A stretch of DNA of 64,000 nt from Phytopseudomonas argentinensis (GCF_900113905.1 NZ_FORC01000004.1:186001-250000); one strand, 5' to 3'. Counted from the first letter of the stretch, positions 29,858 through 39,918 are shown. Program-made: numbers and translations. Notes: a model not told the origin generated them from the sequence alone.

Positions 29858-29886
29858 AAAAACGGCTGCCCGAGGCAGCCGTTTTT
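29858..29886. terminator. Bidirectional terminator of the nuo operon
   Basis: Perfect 13-bp stem AAAAACGGCTGCC / GGCAGCCGTTTTT with loop CGA, directly behind the nuoN stop. The A/T flanks let it work in both directions. Confidence 0.92.
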
Positions 29887-29902
29887 CGTGACGCGACTCA
29901 GA

Positions 29903-31405
29903 TCAGAGCGCGGCAGTGGCCAAGCCGGCCTGTTGAACCAGGTCCAGCAGCGGCTGCGGGTAAACACCGAGGATAAAGGCCAGGGCTGCCACCAGCATCA
30001 GCATGATGCCGCCGGCACGCTGGCCCCAGTTGAACGGTGCATCGTGGCGCTGCAGGTTCGGTTCGTTGAGGAACAGGGTGACCATCACCCGCAGGTAGTA
30101 GAACACCGCGATGGCGCTACCCAGAATCAGCGCACCGATCAGCCACCATAGTTGTGCCTGCACGCCGGCAGCGATGACGTAGAACTTGCCGATAAAGCCT
30201 GCGGTCAGCGGAATGCCGGCCAGCGACAGCATCATCACCGTCAGCACCGCGGTCAGGTACGGGCGGCGCCAGAACAAGCCGCGGTACTCGTACAGCGCGT
30301 CGGCGTCACGACCGTTATAGGGCGTGGACATCAGGGTGATCACCCCGAAGGCGCCCAGGCTGGTCAGCACGTAAGTGGCCATGTACACGCCAATGGCCTC
30401 CACGGCCAGGCCCTTGCTGGCGATCAGTGCCACCAGCAGGTAACCGAAGTGGGCGATGGACGAATAGCCGAGCAGACGCTTGAGGTTGTTCTGCACCAGG
30501 GCCAGCAGGTTGCCAAACAGGATCGAGGCGATGGCGATGACGGTCAGCAGGTCGTTCAGCCAGCCGCCGGCGGTGGCCGGGGAGAGTTGATACAGACGCA
30601 GCAGCACGGCGAATACCGCGACCTTGCTGGCGGTGGCCAGGAAGGCGGCAACCGGCGCAGGAGCACCTTCGTAGACATCCGGCGTCCACAGGTGGAACGG
30701 CACCATGGACAGTTTGAACGCCAGGCCGATAAGCATCATGCCGATGCCGATCTGCACCAGCTGGCTGCCGCTGACACCGGCCAGGCTGGCACCGATCTGG
30801 GCGAAGCTCAGGCTGCCGGCGTCGGCATACAGCAGCGCCATACCGAACAGCAGGAAGGCACTGCCGGCTGCCGACAGCACCATGTACTTGATACCGGCTT
30901 CCAGCGAACGCTTGTTGAAGTAGGCGTAGGCGATCATCCCGTAGGTCGGCACCGACAGCAGTTCCAGGCCGATGAACAGGCCTGCCAGATGCTCGGTGCT
31001 GACCAGCACCAGGCCGCCGGCGGCGGACAGCAGCAGCAACAGGTACATTTCCTCGCGGTTGCGCGGGTAGCCCTTGGTCTGGCCATCGTTGACCTTGGCC
31101 TCGCCCAGGTAGGCGTGGGTCAGGGTCATGCAGGCCAGGGTAGCGATCAGCACCAACGCCATGTAGTAGCAGGCGAAGGTGTCGATCTGCATCAGCGGGG
31201 TGACCTGCAGCGGGGTGACACCGAGGGTCGGCAGCAGCGACAGCAGGGCGGCGTTGAGGCCGATCACCGAAAGCACGAAGGTCATCGAGTGGCTGCGCTT
31301 CCAGGCGATGGCCAGCATCACCACGACCACGGTGGCGCAGGTGACCAGCAGCGGCAGCAGAGCGATCAGGTGTTGGGTGGTGAATTCCACAGCGTGATGT
31401 TCCAT
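29903..31405 (-). CDS. nuoN: NADH-quinone oxidoreductase subunit N
   Basis: 500 residues from ATG 31405 (MEHHAVEFTT); a longer frame to 31510 lies inside nuoM. One of the three antiporter-like proton-pumping subunits of complex I in the inner membrane. About fourteen helices; the discontinuous helix regions and the lysine/glutamate residues of this family are present, for example in GLELLSVPTYGMIAYAY and FKLSMVPFHLWTPDVYEG. Last gene of the nuo operon, beginning 4 bases after the nuoM stop. Confidence 0.96.
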   Translation of the reverse strand: MEHHAVEFTTQHLIALLPLLVTCATVVVVMLAIAWKRSHSMTFVLSVIGLNAALLSLLPTLGVTPLQVTPLMQIDTFACYYMALVLIATLACMTLTHAYLGEAKVNDGQTKGYPRNREEMYLLLLLSAAGGLVLVSTEHLAGLFIGLELLSVPTYGMIAYAYFNKRSLEAGIKYMVLSAAGSAFLLFGMALLYADAGSLSFAQIGASLAGVSGSQLVQIGIGMMLIGLAFKLSMVPFHLWTPDVYEGAPAPVAAFLATASKVAVFAVLLRLYQLSPATAGGWLNDLLTVIAIASILFGNLLALVQNNLKRLLGYSSIAHFGYLLVALIASKGLAVEAIGVYMATYVLTSLGAFGVITLMSTPYNGRDADALYEYRGLFWRRPYLTAVLTVMMLSLAGIPLTAGFIGKFYVIAAGVQAQLWWLIGALILGSAIAVFYYLRVMVTLFLNEPNLQRHDAPFNWGQRAGGIMLMLVAALAFILGVYPQPLLDLVQQAGLATAAL

Positions 31406-31409
31406 AGCG

Positions 31410-32939
31410 TTACTGGCCCGTAGCGAGTTGATTGAGGGCGCCACTGAACCACTGCTGCACGCCTTGCATGCTGGCGGCAGAGGTATCGAGCACCGGCTGC
31501 GGGTAAACACCGAGCAGGATCAGCAGCACGGCCAGGCACAGCACCATGCTCAGTTCACGAAATTGCAGGCCGGGCAGCGGACTGTCGTTCTTCACCGGGC
31601 CGAAATGCGCGCGGTGGATCATGATCAGCGAGTATACGGAGCCCAGTACCAGGCCGGTGGCGGCGATCACCGTGACCCAGGGTGCGGTCGGGAAGCTGCC
31701 GATCAGGATCAGGAACTCGCCGACGAAGTTGCCGGTGCCCGGTAGGCCGAGTGCGGCGGCGGCGAAGAACAGGCTGAGTGCCGGCAACCAGGGCATGCGT
31801 GCCCAGATGCCGCCCATTTCACGCATGTCACGGGTGTGCAGGCGCTCGTAGAGCTGGCCGCAGAGGATGAACAGTGCGGCAGCCGACAAGCCGTGGGCCA
31901 TCATCTGTACCACCGCACCCTGCAGGGCGATCTGGCTACCGGAGTAGATGGCGATCAGCACGAAGCCCATGTGCGACACGCTGGAGTAGGCCACCAGGCG
32001 CTTGATGTCGGTCTGCGCGAAGGACAGCAGCGCGCCGTAGATGATCGCGAAGACGCCCAGGTACATGGCGATCGGCGCGAACTCGGCCGAGGCATTGGGG
32101 AACAGCGGCAGGGCGAAACGCAGCAAGCCGTAGGCGGCGGTCTTCAGCAGGATACCGGCCAGGTCCACGGAGCCCGCGGTCGGCGCCTGGGCGTGGGCGT
32201 CGGGCAGCCAGGAGTGGAAGGGCACCACCGGGAATTTCACCGCGAAGGCGATGAAGAAGCCCAGCATCAGCAGGTACTCGGTGCCCTCGGACAGCTCGGT
32301 CTTGAGCAGATCCGCGTAGTTGAAGGTGAACACGCCGGTCTGGTTGAAGTGCACGAACACCAGGCCGAGGATCGCCACCAGCATCACCAGGCCGCTGGCC
32401 TGGGTGAAGATGAAGAACTTGGTGGCCGCGTTGATGCGGCTCTTGCCAGGGCTGCCGCTATGACCCCAGAGCGCGATGAGGAAATACATCGGCACCAGCA
32501 TCATTTCCCAGAAGAAGAAGAACAGGAACAGATCGATGGCCAGGAACACGCCAACCACGCCGCCGAGGATCCACATCAGGTTGAGGTGGAAGAAGCCGAC
32601 CCGGTTCTGGATCTCTTTCCACGAGCAAAGTACCGAGAGCACGCCGAGCAGGCCGGTGAGGGTAACCATCAATACCGACAGGCCGTCCATCGCCAGATGG
32701 ATGCTGATGCCGAAACGCTCGATCCAGCGCACCTGGAATTCGTGAGCCCAGCGTGGCTCGGCACCTGGCGCAGGAGCCAGGCTGAAGTCGCCGGTACCCC
32801 ACAGCCACAGGCCTAGGCCGAACAGCAGGGACATGGTCAGCAGCGCGATCCAGCGTGGCAGAGTTCCGCCGAAGCGCTCCGCCTGCCAGCACAGCAGGCC
32901 GCCGATAAAGGGGATCAGGATTAGCCAAGGCAGAATCAT
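31410..32939 (-). CDS. nuoM: NADH-quinone oxidoreductase subunit M
   Basis: 509 residues. Second antiporter-like proton-channel subunit of complex I. Family marks: FFFWEMMLVPMYFLIALWG, where the Glu is essential for proton movement, and KFPVVPFHSWLPDAHAQAP, followed by the broken-helix region VAYSSVSHMGFVL. Inner membrane, ~14 helices. It lies 41 bases after nuoL and 4 bases before nuoN. Confidence 0.97.
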   Translation of the reverse strand: MILPWLILIPFIGGLLCWQAERFGGTLPRWIALLTMSLLFGLGLWLWGTGDFSLAPAPGAEPRWAHEFQVRWIERFGISIHLAMDGLSVLMVTLTGLLGVLSVLCSWKEIQNRVGFFHLNLMWILGGVVGVFLAIDLFLFFFFWEMMLVPMYFLIALWGHSGSPGKSRINAATKFFIFTQASGLVMLVAILGLVFVHFNQTGVFTFNYADLLKTELSEGTEYLLMLGFFIAFAVKFPVVPFHSWLPDAHAQAPTAGSVDLAGILLKTAAYGLLRFALPLFPNASAEFAPIAMYLGVFAIIYGALLSFAQTDIKRLVAYSSVSHMGFVLIAIYSGSQIALQGAVVQMMAHGLSAAALFILCGQLYERLHTRDMREMGGIWARMPWLPALSLFFAAAALGLPGTGNFVGEFLILIGSFPTAPWVTVIAATGLVLGSVYSLIMIHRAHFGPVKNDSPLPGLQFRELSMVLCLAVLLILLGVYPQPVLDTSAASMQGVQQWFSGALNQLATGQ

Positions 32940-32980
32940 GACTGACGGGGTTCCTTAGAAAAAGTATTCGGGATCATCGG

Positions 32981-34828
32981 TCAGGCCATCATCACGGCGG
33001 CAAGCACCAATACGGCGCCCCCGGCGATGGAAATGGCGTACCAGCGCAGATGCCCGGTCTCGCTGCGGCTCAGCACGCCATGACCGCCACGCACCAGGCG
33101 CGGCACGATGCCGATGGCACCGTCGATGGGGTCACGGGCCAGTACGCGGCACAGGAACAGGTACGGCTGCACGAAAATCTTGTCGTAGAACCAGTCGAAG
33201 CCCCAGGCGGCGAACCACCAGGCCGACAGGAAACGACCCGGCGCGCTGCTGGCCACGGCATTGACGAAGCTGCGCTTGCCGAGGAACAGCAGGGCCGCCA
33301 GCAGGATGCCCGCCAGGGCGATGCAGCCCGAGACGATTTCCAGGCTGTGCTTGGCCTCGCCACCGGCATGCCCGGCGCTCTCTGGCAGCACGCCAGCAAG
33401 CGGCGGGGTGATCCAGGCGCCGATAAAGGTCGACAGCACGATCAGCACCAGCAGCGGCAGGTTGTGGGCGATGCCGTGGCCGGCATGGGCCTCGATCTTC
33501 TGCTCGCCATGGAAGGCGATGAAGATCAGCCGGAAGGTGTAGATCGAGGTCATGAAGGCGCCCAGCAGACCTGCGTAGAGCAGGCCGGCGTTGCCGCTGG
33601 CAAAGGCTTCCCAGAGGATCTCGTCCTTGGAGTAGAAGCCCACGGTGATCAACGGCAGTGCCGCCAGGGCCGAGCCACCGACGATAAAGCTGGCGTAGGC
33701 CAGCGGCAGCTTCTTCCACAGGCCGCCCATCTTGAAGATGTTCTGCTCATGGTGGCAGGCATGGATCACCGAGCCGGAGGCGAGGAATAGCAGCGCCTTG
33801 AAGAAGGCATGGGTCATCAGGTGGAAGATCGCCGCGTCCCAGGCGCCAACGCCCAGAGCCAGGAACATGTAGCCGATCTGGCTCATGGTCGAATAGGCGA
33901 GGATACGCTTGATGTCGGTCTGTACCAGGGCTGCAAAGCCAGCCAGCACCAGGGTCACGCCGCCAACGATGCCGACCAGCTCGAGAATTTCCGGGGTCAG
34001 CAGGAACAGGCCGTTGGTACGGGCGATCAGGTAGACGCCCGCGGTGACCATGGTGGCGGCGTGGATCAGCGCCGAGACCGGGGTCGGGCCGGCCATGGCG
34101 TCGGCCAGCCAGGTCTGCAGCGGCAGCTGGGCGGATTTACCGACCGCGCCGCCAAGCAGCATCAGAGTCGCCAGCCACAGCCAGGTGTCACCGGCTGCAT
34201 ACTTCTGCGGGGCAAGCACCATCAGCTCCTGAATGTTCAGGGTGCCGAGGTTGAGGAACAGCAGGAACAGGCCGATCATCAGGAACACGTCACCGATGCG
34301 GGTGACGATGAAGGCTTTCAGCGCCGCGTTACCATTGGGCACGTGCTTGTAGTAGAAGCCGATCAGCAGGTACGAGCACAGGCCTACGCCTTCCCAGCCG
34401 AAGAACAGGGTCATCAGGTTGTCGCCCAGCACCAGCAGTAGCATGCTGAAGATGAACAGGTTGGTGTAGGACAGGAAACGCGAGTAACCCTCCTCACCAC
34501 GCATGTACCAGCTGGCGAACATGTGGATCAGGAAGCCCACGCCGGTGACCACACCGAGCATGGTCAGCGACAGGCCATCCAGGTACAGGGTGAAGCTTGG
34601 CGCCAGGCCGTCGACGTTCATCCACTGCCACAGGGTCTGGGTGTAAACGCCGTCTGCCGGTGGCGCGACGTTGAACTGCCACATGATCCAGGCGGTGGTC
34701 AGGGCCGACAGACCGACCGAGCCGACACCGACGACGGCGGCAGCGCCTTCGCTCAGACGACCGCGGGAAAAGGCCAGGATGAACCAGCCGATCAGTGGGA
34801 ACAGTAGGGTCAGGAATAAGAGGTTCAT
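32981..34828 (-). CDS. nuoL: NADH-quinone oxidoreductase subunit L
   Basis: 615 residues. Third and longest antiporter-like subunit; the C-terminal part forms the long lateral helix that lies along NuoM and NuoN. Visible: the FFGWEGVGLCSYLLIGFYY helix with the key glutamate and LPLQTWLADAMAGPTPVSAL. The start ATG at 34828 overlaps the nuoK stop by four bases (ATGA), which couples their translation. Confidence 0.97.
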   Translation of the reverse strand: MNLLFLTLLFPLIGWFILAFSRGRLSEGAAAVVGVGSVGLSALTTAWIMWQFNVAPPADGVYTQTLWQWMNVDGLAPSFTLYLDGLSLTMLGVVTGVGFLIHMFASWYMRGEEGYSRFLSYTNLFIFSMLLLVLGDNLMTLFFGWEGVGLCSYLLIGFYYKHVPNGNAALKAFIVTRIGDVFLMIGLFLLFLNLGTLNIQELMVLAPQKYAAGDTWLWLATLMLLGGAVGKSAQLPLQTWLADAMAGPTPVSALIHAATMVTAGVYLIARTNGLFLLTPEILELVGIVGGVTLVLAGFAALVQTDIKRILAYSTMSQIGYMFLALGVGAWDAAIFHLMTHAFFKALLFLASGSVIHACHHEQNIFKMGGLWKKLPLAYASFIVGGSALAALPLITVGFYSKDEILWEAFASGNAGLLYAGLLGAFMTSIYTFRLIFIAFHGEQKIEAHAGHGIAHNLPLLVLIVLSTFIGAWITPPLAGVLPESAGHAGGEAKHSLEIVSGCIALAGILLAALLFLGKRSFVNAVASSAPGRFLSAWWFAAWGFDWFYDKIFVQPYLFLCRVLARDPIDGAIGIVPRLVRGGHGVLSRSETGHLRWYAISIAGGAVLVLAAVMMA

Positions 34829-35133
34829 CCGCGCATCTCGCTGGCTGCGTCGATATCGAGGGTGTGGAAGCGGCGATACAGCTGCAGCAGGATCGCCAGG
34901 CCGATGCTCGCTTCGGCGGCCGCCAGGGCGATCACCAGAATGAACATGATCTGCCCGTCAGCCTGGCCCCAGCGCGCACCGGCGACCACGAAGGCAAGGG
35001 CGGCGGCGTTCATCATCACTTCCAGGCTCATCAGCACGAACAGGATGTTGCGGCGCACCATCAGGCCGACCAGGCCGAGGCTGAACAGCACGCCGGCCAG
35101 CGCCAGGCCGTGCTCCATTGGAATACCGTTCAT
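34825..35133 (-). CDS. nuoK: NADH-quinone oxidoreductase subunit K
   Basis: 102 residues from ATG 35133; a longer frame upstream is the nuoJ region in another frame. Three-helix Mrp/MrpC-like membrane subunit with two essential glutamates (SLEVMMNAAAL and AAAEASIGLAIL) that sit in the proton path. Start and stop overlap nuoJ and nuoL by four bases each, so nuoJ, nuoK and nuoL are coupled. Confidence 0.96.
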   Translation of the reverse strand: MNGIPMEHGLALAGVLFSLGLVGLMVRRNILFVLMSLEVMMNAAALAFVVAGARWGQADGQIMFILVIALAAAEASIGLAILLQLYRRFHTLDIDAASEMRG

Positions 35134-35639
35134 GGCGTAGCATCCTTGATGTCGTTGCGGCCCAGGTGATAGGCGGCGACCAGTGCGGCGAGCAGCAGCA
35201 TGGAGGCCAGCTCTACGGCCAGCAGATAGGGGCCGAACAGGTGTATGCCGACGGCCTTGGCATCGACGGTGGTATGGCCGATGGTGGCGCCGCTCGGTAC
35301 GGCGAACAGCACGTACAGCAGCTGGCCCAGCAGCAGCGCGGAGAGCAGCGCAGGGCCGATCCAGATACCCGGGGTCAGCCAGGTGCGTTCCTGCTGTACC
35401 GAGGCCGGGCCGAGGTTGAGCATCATCACCACGAACACGAACAGCACCATGATCGCGCCAGCGTAGACGATGATTTCCAGTGCCCCGGCGAACGGCGCGC
35501 CAAGGCTGAAGAACACCATGGACACGGCCAGCAGCGAGATGATCAGGTAGAGCAGGGCGTGTACCGGGTTCTTGCCGGTGATCACGCCCAGGGTCGAGGC
35601 AACCGCGACCCCTGCGGAGAAATAGAAGGCGAATTCCAT
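35130..35639 (-). CDS. nuoJ: NADH-quinone oxidoreductase subunit J
   Basis: 169 residues from ATG 35639 (MEFAFYFSAG); the frame runs upstream through nuoI and should not be used. Five membrane helices; the EIIVYAGAIMVLFVFVVMML helix is the pi-bulge helix that rotates during the pump cycle. The start shares its first base with the last base region of nuoI (35639), and the stop overlaps nuoK. Confidence 0.95.
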   Translation of the reverse strand: MEFAFYFSAGVAVASTLGVITGKNPVHALLYLIISLLAVSMVFFSLGAPFAGALEIIVYAGAIMVLFVFVVMMLNLGPASVQQERTWLTPGIWIGPALLSALLLGQLLYVLFAVPSGATIGHTTVDAKAVGIHLFGPYLLAVELASMLLLAALVAAYHLGRNDIKDATP

Positions 35640-36187
35640 TATGGCAACAACCCCTTGACGTTGATCGGCTCGGCTTCGTCCTGCGCGGCGCCTTTCGGCT
35701 TGCCGGCAATGGCCATGCCGGCCACGCGGTAGAAGTTGTAGTCCGGGTTCTTGCCGGGGCCGGAGATCAGCAGGTCTTCCTTCTCGTACACCAGATCCTG
35801 ACGTTTGAACTCGCCCATTTCGAAATCCGGGGTGAGCTGGATCGCAGTGGTCGGGCAGGCTTCCTCGCACAGGCCGCAGAAGATGCAGCGCGAGAAGTTG
35901 ATGCGGAAGAAGTCCGGGTACCAGCGGCCGTCTTCGGTTTCCGCCTTCTGCAGCGAAATGCAGCCGACCGGGCAGGCCACGGCGCACAGGTTGCAGGCTA
36001 CGCAACGTTCTTCGCCGTCGGGATCGCGGGTCAGGACGATGCGGCCACGGTAGCGCGGCGGCAGGTAGACCTGTTCTTCGGGGTATTGCAGGGTGTCGCG
36101 CTTGCGAAAGCCATGGCCGAAGACCATGACCAGGCTGCGCAATTGGGTCGCGGTACCGACGAGTACGTCCCAGATATATTTGAACAT
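35639..36187 (-). CDS. nuoI: NADH-quinone oxidoreductase subunit I (two 4Fe-4S clusters)
   Basis: 182 residues. Peripheral arm subunit with clusters N6a and N6b. Two classical motifs are visible: CVACNLCAVACP and CIFCGLCEEACP, each holding three ligands of one cluster plus one of the other. The N-terminal helix (FKYIWDVLVGTATQLRSL) attaches to the membrane part. It starts 12 bases after the nuoH stop. Confidence 0.97.
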   Translation of the reverse strand: MFKYIWDVLVGTATQLRSLVMVFGHGFRKRDTLQYPEEQVYLPPRYRGRIVLTRDPDGEERCVACNLCAVACPVGCISLQKAETEDGRWYPDFFRINFSRCIFCGLCEEACPTTAIQLTPDFEMGEFKRQDLVYEKEDLLISGPGKNPDYNFYRVAGMAIAGKPKGAAQDEAEPINVKGLLP

Positions 36188-36199
36188 TATCGTCTCTCC

Positions 36200-37192
36200 T
36201 TACTGGGCCGTGGCCAGCACGACGGCGCCGGTCACCAGCAGGTTGATCAGGGTCAGCGGCAGACAGAACTTCCAGCTGAAGGCCATGACCTGGTCATACC
36301 GTGGGCGCGGAATCGAAGCGCGTAGCAGGATGAAGATCATGATGAAGAAGCAGGTCTTGATCGCGAACCAGAAGAACGGGATCTGCGGCAGGATGCCGAA
36401 CGGACCGTGCCAGCCACCGAAGAACAGGGTTACCAGCAACGCGGAAATGGTCACGATGCCGATGTATTCACCGACGAAGAACATGCCCCATTTCATGCCG
36501 GCATACTCGATGTGGTAGCCGTCGGCCAGTTCCTGCTCCGCTTCCGGCTGGTCGAAGGGGTGGCGGTGAGTCACGGCCACGCCAGCGATGAAGAAGGTAC
36601 AGAAACCGAAGAACTGCGGAATGATGAACCACAGGTGCTCGGCCTGGTAATCGACGATATCGCGCATGTTGAACGAGCCGACCTGGGCGACGATACCCAT
36701 CAGCGCCAGGGCCAGGAACACCTCGTAGGAAACGGTCTGGGCCGATGCGCGCAGGCTGCCGAGCAGGGCGAACTTGTTATTGCTCGACCAGCCGGCGAAC
36801 AGCACGGCATAGACCGACAAGCCCGCCATGGCGAAGAAGAACAGGATGCCGATGTTCAGGTCCGCCACGCCCCAGTTGGGGGTGATCGGGATGATCGCGA
36901 AGGCCACCAGCATGGCGCCCATGCCAACGATCGGCGCCAGGGTGAAGATCATCTTGTCGGCGAACGGCGGCGTCCAGTCTTCCTTGAAGAACATCTTCAG
37001 CATGTCGGCAGCAATCTGGAACATGCCGAAGGGGCCAACCCGGTTGGGGCCGTAACGGTCCTGCCACCAACCGAGCAGGCGGCGCTCGACGAAGCTCAGC
37101 AACGCGCCGGTAACCACCACTGCCAGGAGGATGACGATGGCCTTGAGCACTTCCTGAATGATGTCGAGCAACCCGGGAGTCAGCCAGCTCAT
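36200..37192 (-). CDS. nuoH: NADH-quinone oxidoreductase subunit H
   Basis: 330 residues, eight membrane helices. Forms the quinone-binding cavity where peripheral and membrane arms meet. Family signatures: RRLLGWWQDRYGPNRVGPFG and the acidic loop with EAEQELADGYHIEYAGMKWG. The start overlaps the nuoG stop by four bases. Confidence 0.97.
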   Translation of the reverse strand: MSWLTPGLLDIIQEVLKAIVILLAVVVTGALLSFVERRLLGWWQDRYGPNRVGPFGMFQIAADMLKMFFKEDWTPPFADKMIFTLAPIVGMGAMLVAFAIIPITPNWGVADLNIGILFFFAMAGLSVYAVLFAGWSSNNKFALLGSLRASAQTVSYEVFLALALMGIVAQVGSFNMRDIVDYQAEHLWFIIPQFFGFCTFFIAGVAVTHRHPFDQPEAEQELADGYHIEYAGMKWGMFFVGEYIGIVTISALLVTLFFGGWHGPFGILPQIPFFWFAIKTCFFIMIFILLRASIPRPRYDQVMAFSWKFCLPLTLINLLVTGAVVLATAQ

Positions 37193-39918
37193 TGTGCGGC
37201 CTCCCCAATGCTGGTCACCAAGGCACCGGCGATGCCTGCCGGAATTCCGGTCAGACCCACTGGCAAGCCAACCAGGCCGATAGCCAGCTTTTCGCTGACG
37301 CGCAGCGGCAGGCGCAGGTTCTGGCCATTGACACTCAGTTGCAGCAGGCCGCCCTCGTTGACACCGAGGCGGCCGGCTTCATCCTTGGCCAGCGCGACGT
37401 AGGCCTCAGGCGTGCGTTCGGCGATCGGCGCGGCGCGCGAGGACATTTCCTCGCTACCGAACAGATGGTGCAGCGGGACCGCCTGCCAGGTGCCCTGGAC
37501 CGGGTTGAACGCCGTTGGTGCGCTAAACCAGCCCAGGCTCGCGCCCTTGGCTTCGATCAGGCGCACACCAGGATCGCCGGCGCGCAGGTGGCCACCGACT
37601 TCGTCCTGGAACTTGTTCCAGGCCTGGGGCGAGTTCCAGCCCGGCGACCAGGCGAACGGAATCTGCTGACGATCTTCCTTGCTGCCCGAATAGCCTTCCA
37701 TGGAGAAGGCGAAGGCGCTGTCCTTGTCCTGGGGCTGACGCGGCTCGTGCACGCTGATATTGGCGCGCATGGCAGTGCGCCCGCTGTAGCGGTGCGGCTC
37801 GCGGGCCAGTTTCAACCCCTTGATGCGGAACGAGGCGCCCGGCGCCGCGTCACGGATGCCGGCCAACTGGGCATTACTGTCGGCGCAGGCAGCGGTGACC
37901 TGGTCGAGCTGGGTCCAGTCCACGTTGCGGCCCTGCAGCGTGCTGTGCAGCGCGTGCAGCCAGCGCCAGCCTTCACGCACCAGGATGTTGGCGTCGTAGT
38001 AGGACGGGTCGTAGACCTGGAAGAAACGCTGGGCACGGCCTTCCTGGCTGACCAGGGTGCCGTCGCCTTCGGCGAAACTGGCAGCCGGCAGCAGCAGATG
38101 CGCCTTGGCAGTGGTGGCGGTGCTCTGGTGGTCGGCGACGATCACCACCTTGGCGGCAGCCAAGGCAGCATCCACGCGAGCAGCGTCCGCGCGGTGGTAG
38201 AGATCGTTTTCCAGCACCACCAGGGCATCGGCCTGGCCGGAGGTGAGCGCTTCGAGGGCGTCGTCCAGGCTGTTGCCGGCGAATTTGTCGCCCATCAGCA
38301 GGGCCACGCCCATGCTGTTGGCTTCCGGCACCACCAGGCTGATGGAACCGTTCTTCTCGCGGTTCTTCAGGGCGCCGGCGATGTTGGCAGCAGCCTCGAT
38401 CACCGCGCGATTACCCAGCGAGGCACCGGACACGATCAGCGGACGCTTGGCGGCCACCAGCGCCTCGGCGATACGCTGCACCAGCTCACCGGCCTCGGCT
38501 TCCAGGCCTTCGACGGCCGGTGCGCTCGGGTCGATGGCGTGGGCCACGGCGAAACCGATGCGCGCCAGGTCATCGGGCGCAGCGTGCACGCACTGTTCGG
38601 CGATGTCGTCCAGGCGGGTCGCCGCGACACTGGCGATGAACAGCGGGTTGAGCGCGTGCTGGGCAACGTTCTGCACCGCAGCCATGTGCCAGTCCTGGAT
38701 CTTCGCACCGGCGGCGATTTCGGTGGCCTTGCCCTTGACCGACTGGCGCAGGGCCAGGGCGACGCGCGCGGCGGTCTGGGTCAGGTCTTCACCGAGCACG
38801 AACACCGCGTCGTGGCTTTCGATATCACGCAGGGTCGGCACCGGCAGCGGGCCGTTCTGCAGCACGTCGCGGATCAGACGAATGTTGGCCTGCTCGGCGG
38901 TGGCGATACCGGAGAAGAAGTTGCCTTCACCGACCAGTTCACGCAGGGCGAAGTTGCCTTCCAGGCTGGCCCGTGGCGAACCGATACCGATTACCTTGCG
39001 GCCCTTGAGCAGGGCCGCGGCCTGGTCCAGGGCGGCATCCAGGCTCATCTTCATCTTGCTGAGCACCATCATCGGCTGACGCGGACGGTCCTCACGGTTG
39101 ACGTAGCCGTAGCCGAAGCGACCACGGTCGCACAGGAAGTACTGGTTCACCGAGCCGTTGAAGCGGTTCTCGATACGGCGTATTTCGCCGTAGCGCTCGC
39201 CGGGGCTGGTGTTACAGCCGCTGGAGCAGCCATGGCAGATGCTCGGGGCGAACTGCATGTCCCACTTGCGGTTGTAGCGCTCGGAGTGGGTCTTGTCGGT
39301 GAACACACCGGTCGGGCAGACCTCCACCAGGTTGCCGGAGAACTCGCTCTCCAGGGTGCCGTCTTCGACGCGACCGAAGTACACGTTGTCGTGAGCACCG
39401 TAGACGCCCAGGTCGGTGCCGCCCGCGTAATCCTTGTAGTAGCGCACGCAGCGGTAACAGGCGATGCAGCGGTTCATCTCGTGGGCGATGAACGGCCCGA
39501 GTTCCTGGTTCTGGTGGGTGCGCTTGCTGAAGCGATAACGGCGGGCGTTGTGGCCGGTCATCACCGTCATGTCCTGCAGGTGGCAATGGCCGCCTTCCTC
39601 GCACACCGGGCAGTCGTGCGGGTGGTTGGTCATCAGCCATTCGACGACGCTCTTGCGAAAGGCCACGGCCTCTTCGTCGTCGATGGAAATCCAGCTGTTG
39701 TCGGTGGCCGGGGTCATGCAGGACATGACCAGGCGACCGCGCTTGTCGTTTTCGTCGGTGTACTGCTTCACCGCACACTGGCGGCAGGCACCGACGCTGC
39801 CGAGCGCCGGGTGCCAGCAGAAGTAGGGGATGTCGAGACCAAGGGACAGACAGGCCTGCAGCAGGTTGTCCGCACCATCGACTTCGAGATCTTTGCCGTC
39901 TACGTGGATAGTGGCCAT
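37189..39918 (-). CDS. nuoG: NADH-quinone oxidoreductase subunit G
   Basis: 909 residues from ATG 39918 (MATIHVDGKD); the eight upstream codons to 39942 lack a better start. The largest peripheral subunit: N-terminal 2Fe-2S ferredoxin domain (PYFCWHPALGSVGACRQCAV), the His-cysteine cluster HDCPVCEEGGHCHLQD, a second 4Fe-4S set CIACYRCVRYYKD and the domain with CHGCSSGCNT that holds the distal cluster, then a molybdopterin-oxidoreductase-like but cofactor-free fold. The C-terminus carries the formate dehydrogenase-like beta domain. All clusters' ligands are visible. Confidence 0.96.
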   Translation of the reverse strand: MATIHVDGKDLEVDGADNLLQACLSLGLDIPYFCWHPALGSVGACRQCAVKQYTDENDKRGRLVMSCMTPATDNSWISIDDEEAVAFRKSVVEWLMTNHPHDCPVCEEGGHCHLQDMTVMTGHNARRYRFSKRTHQNQELGPFIAHEMNRCIACYRCVRYYKDYAGGTDLGVYGAHDNVYFGRVEDGTLESEFSGNLVEVCPTGVFTDKTHSERYNRKWDMQFAPSICHGCSSGCNTSPGERYGEIRRIENRFNGSVNQYFLCDRGRFGYGYVNREDRPRQPMMVLSKMKMSLDAALDQAAALLKGRKVIGIGSPRASLEGNFALRELVGEGNFFSGIATAEQANIRLIRDVLQNGPLPVPTLRDIESHDAVFVLGEDLTQTAARVALALRQSVKGKATEIAAGAKIQDWHMAAVQNVAQHALNPLFIASVAATRLDDIAEQCVHAAPDDLARIGFAVAHAIDPSAPAVEGLEAEAGELVQRIAEALVAAKRPLIVSGASLGNRAVIEAAANIAGALKNREKNGSISLVVPEANSMGVALLMGDKFAGNSLDDALEALTSGQADALVVLENDLYHRADAARVDAALAAAKVVIVADHQSTATTAKAHLLLPAASFAEGDGTLVSQEGRAQRFFQVYDPSYYDANILVREGWRWLHALHSTLQGRNVDWTQLDQVTAACADSNAQLAGIRDAAPGASFRIKGLKLAREPHRYSGRTAMRANISVHEPRQPQDKDSAFAFSMEGYSGSKEDRQQIPFAWSPGWNSPQAWNKFQDEVGGHLRAGDPGVRLIEAKGASLGWFSAPTAFNPVQGTWQAVPLHHLFGSEEMSSRAAPIAERTPEAYVALAKDEAGRLGVNEGGLLQLSVNGQNLRLPLRVSEKLAIGLVGLPVGLTGIPAGIAGALVTSIGEAAQ

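Noticed and set aside
29636..29967. Short frames inside the repeat island
   Set aside because: They arise from the repeated element and the terminator hairpins.
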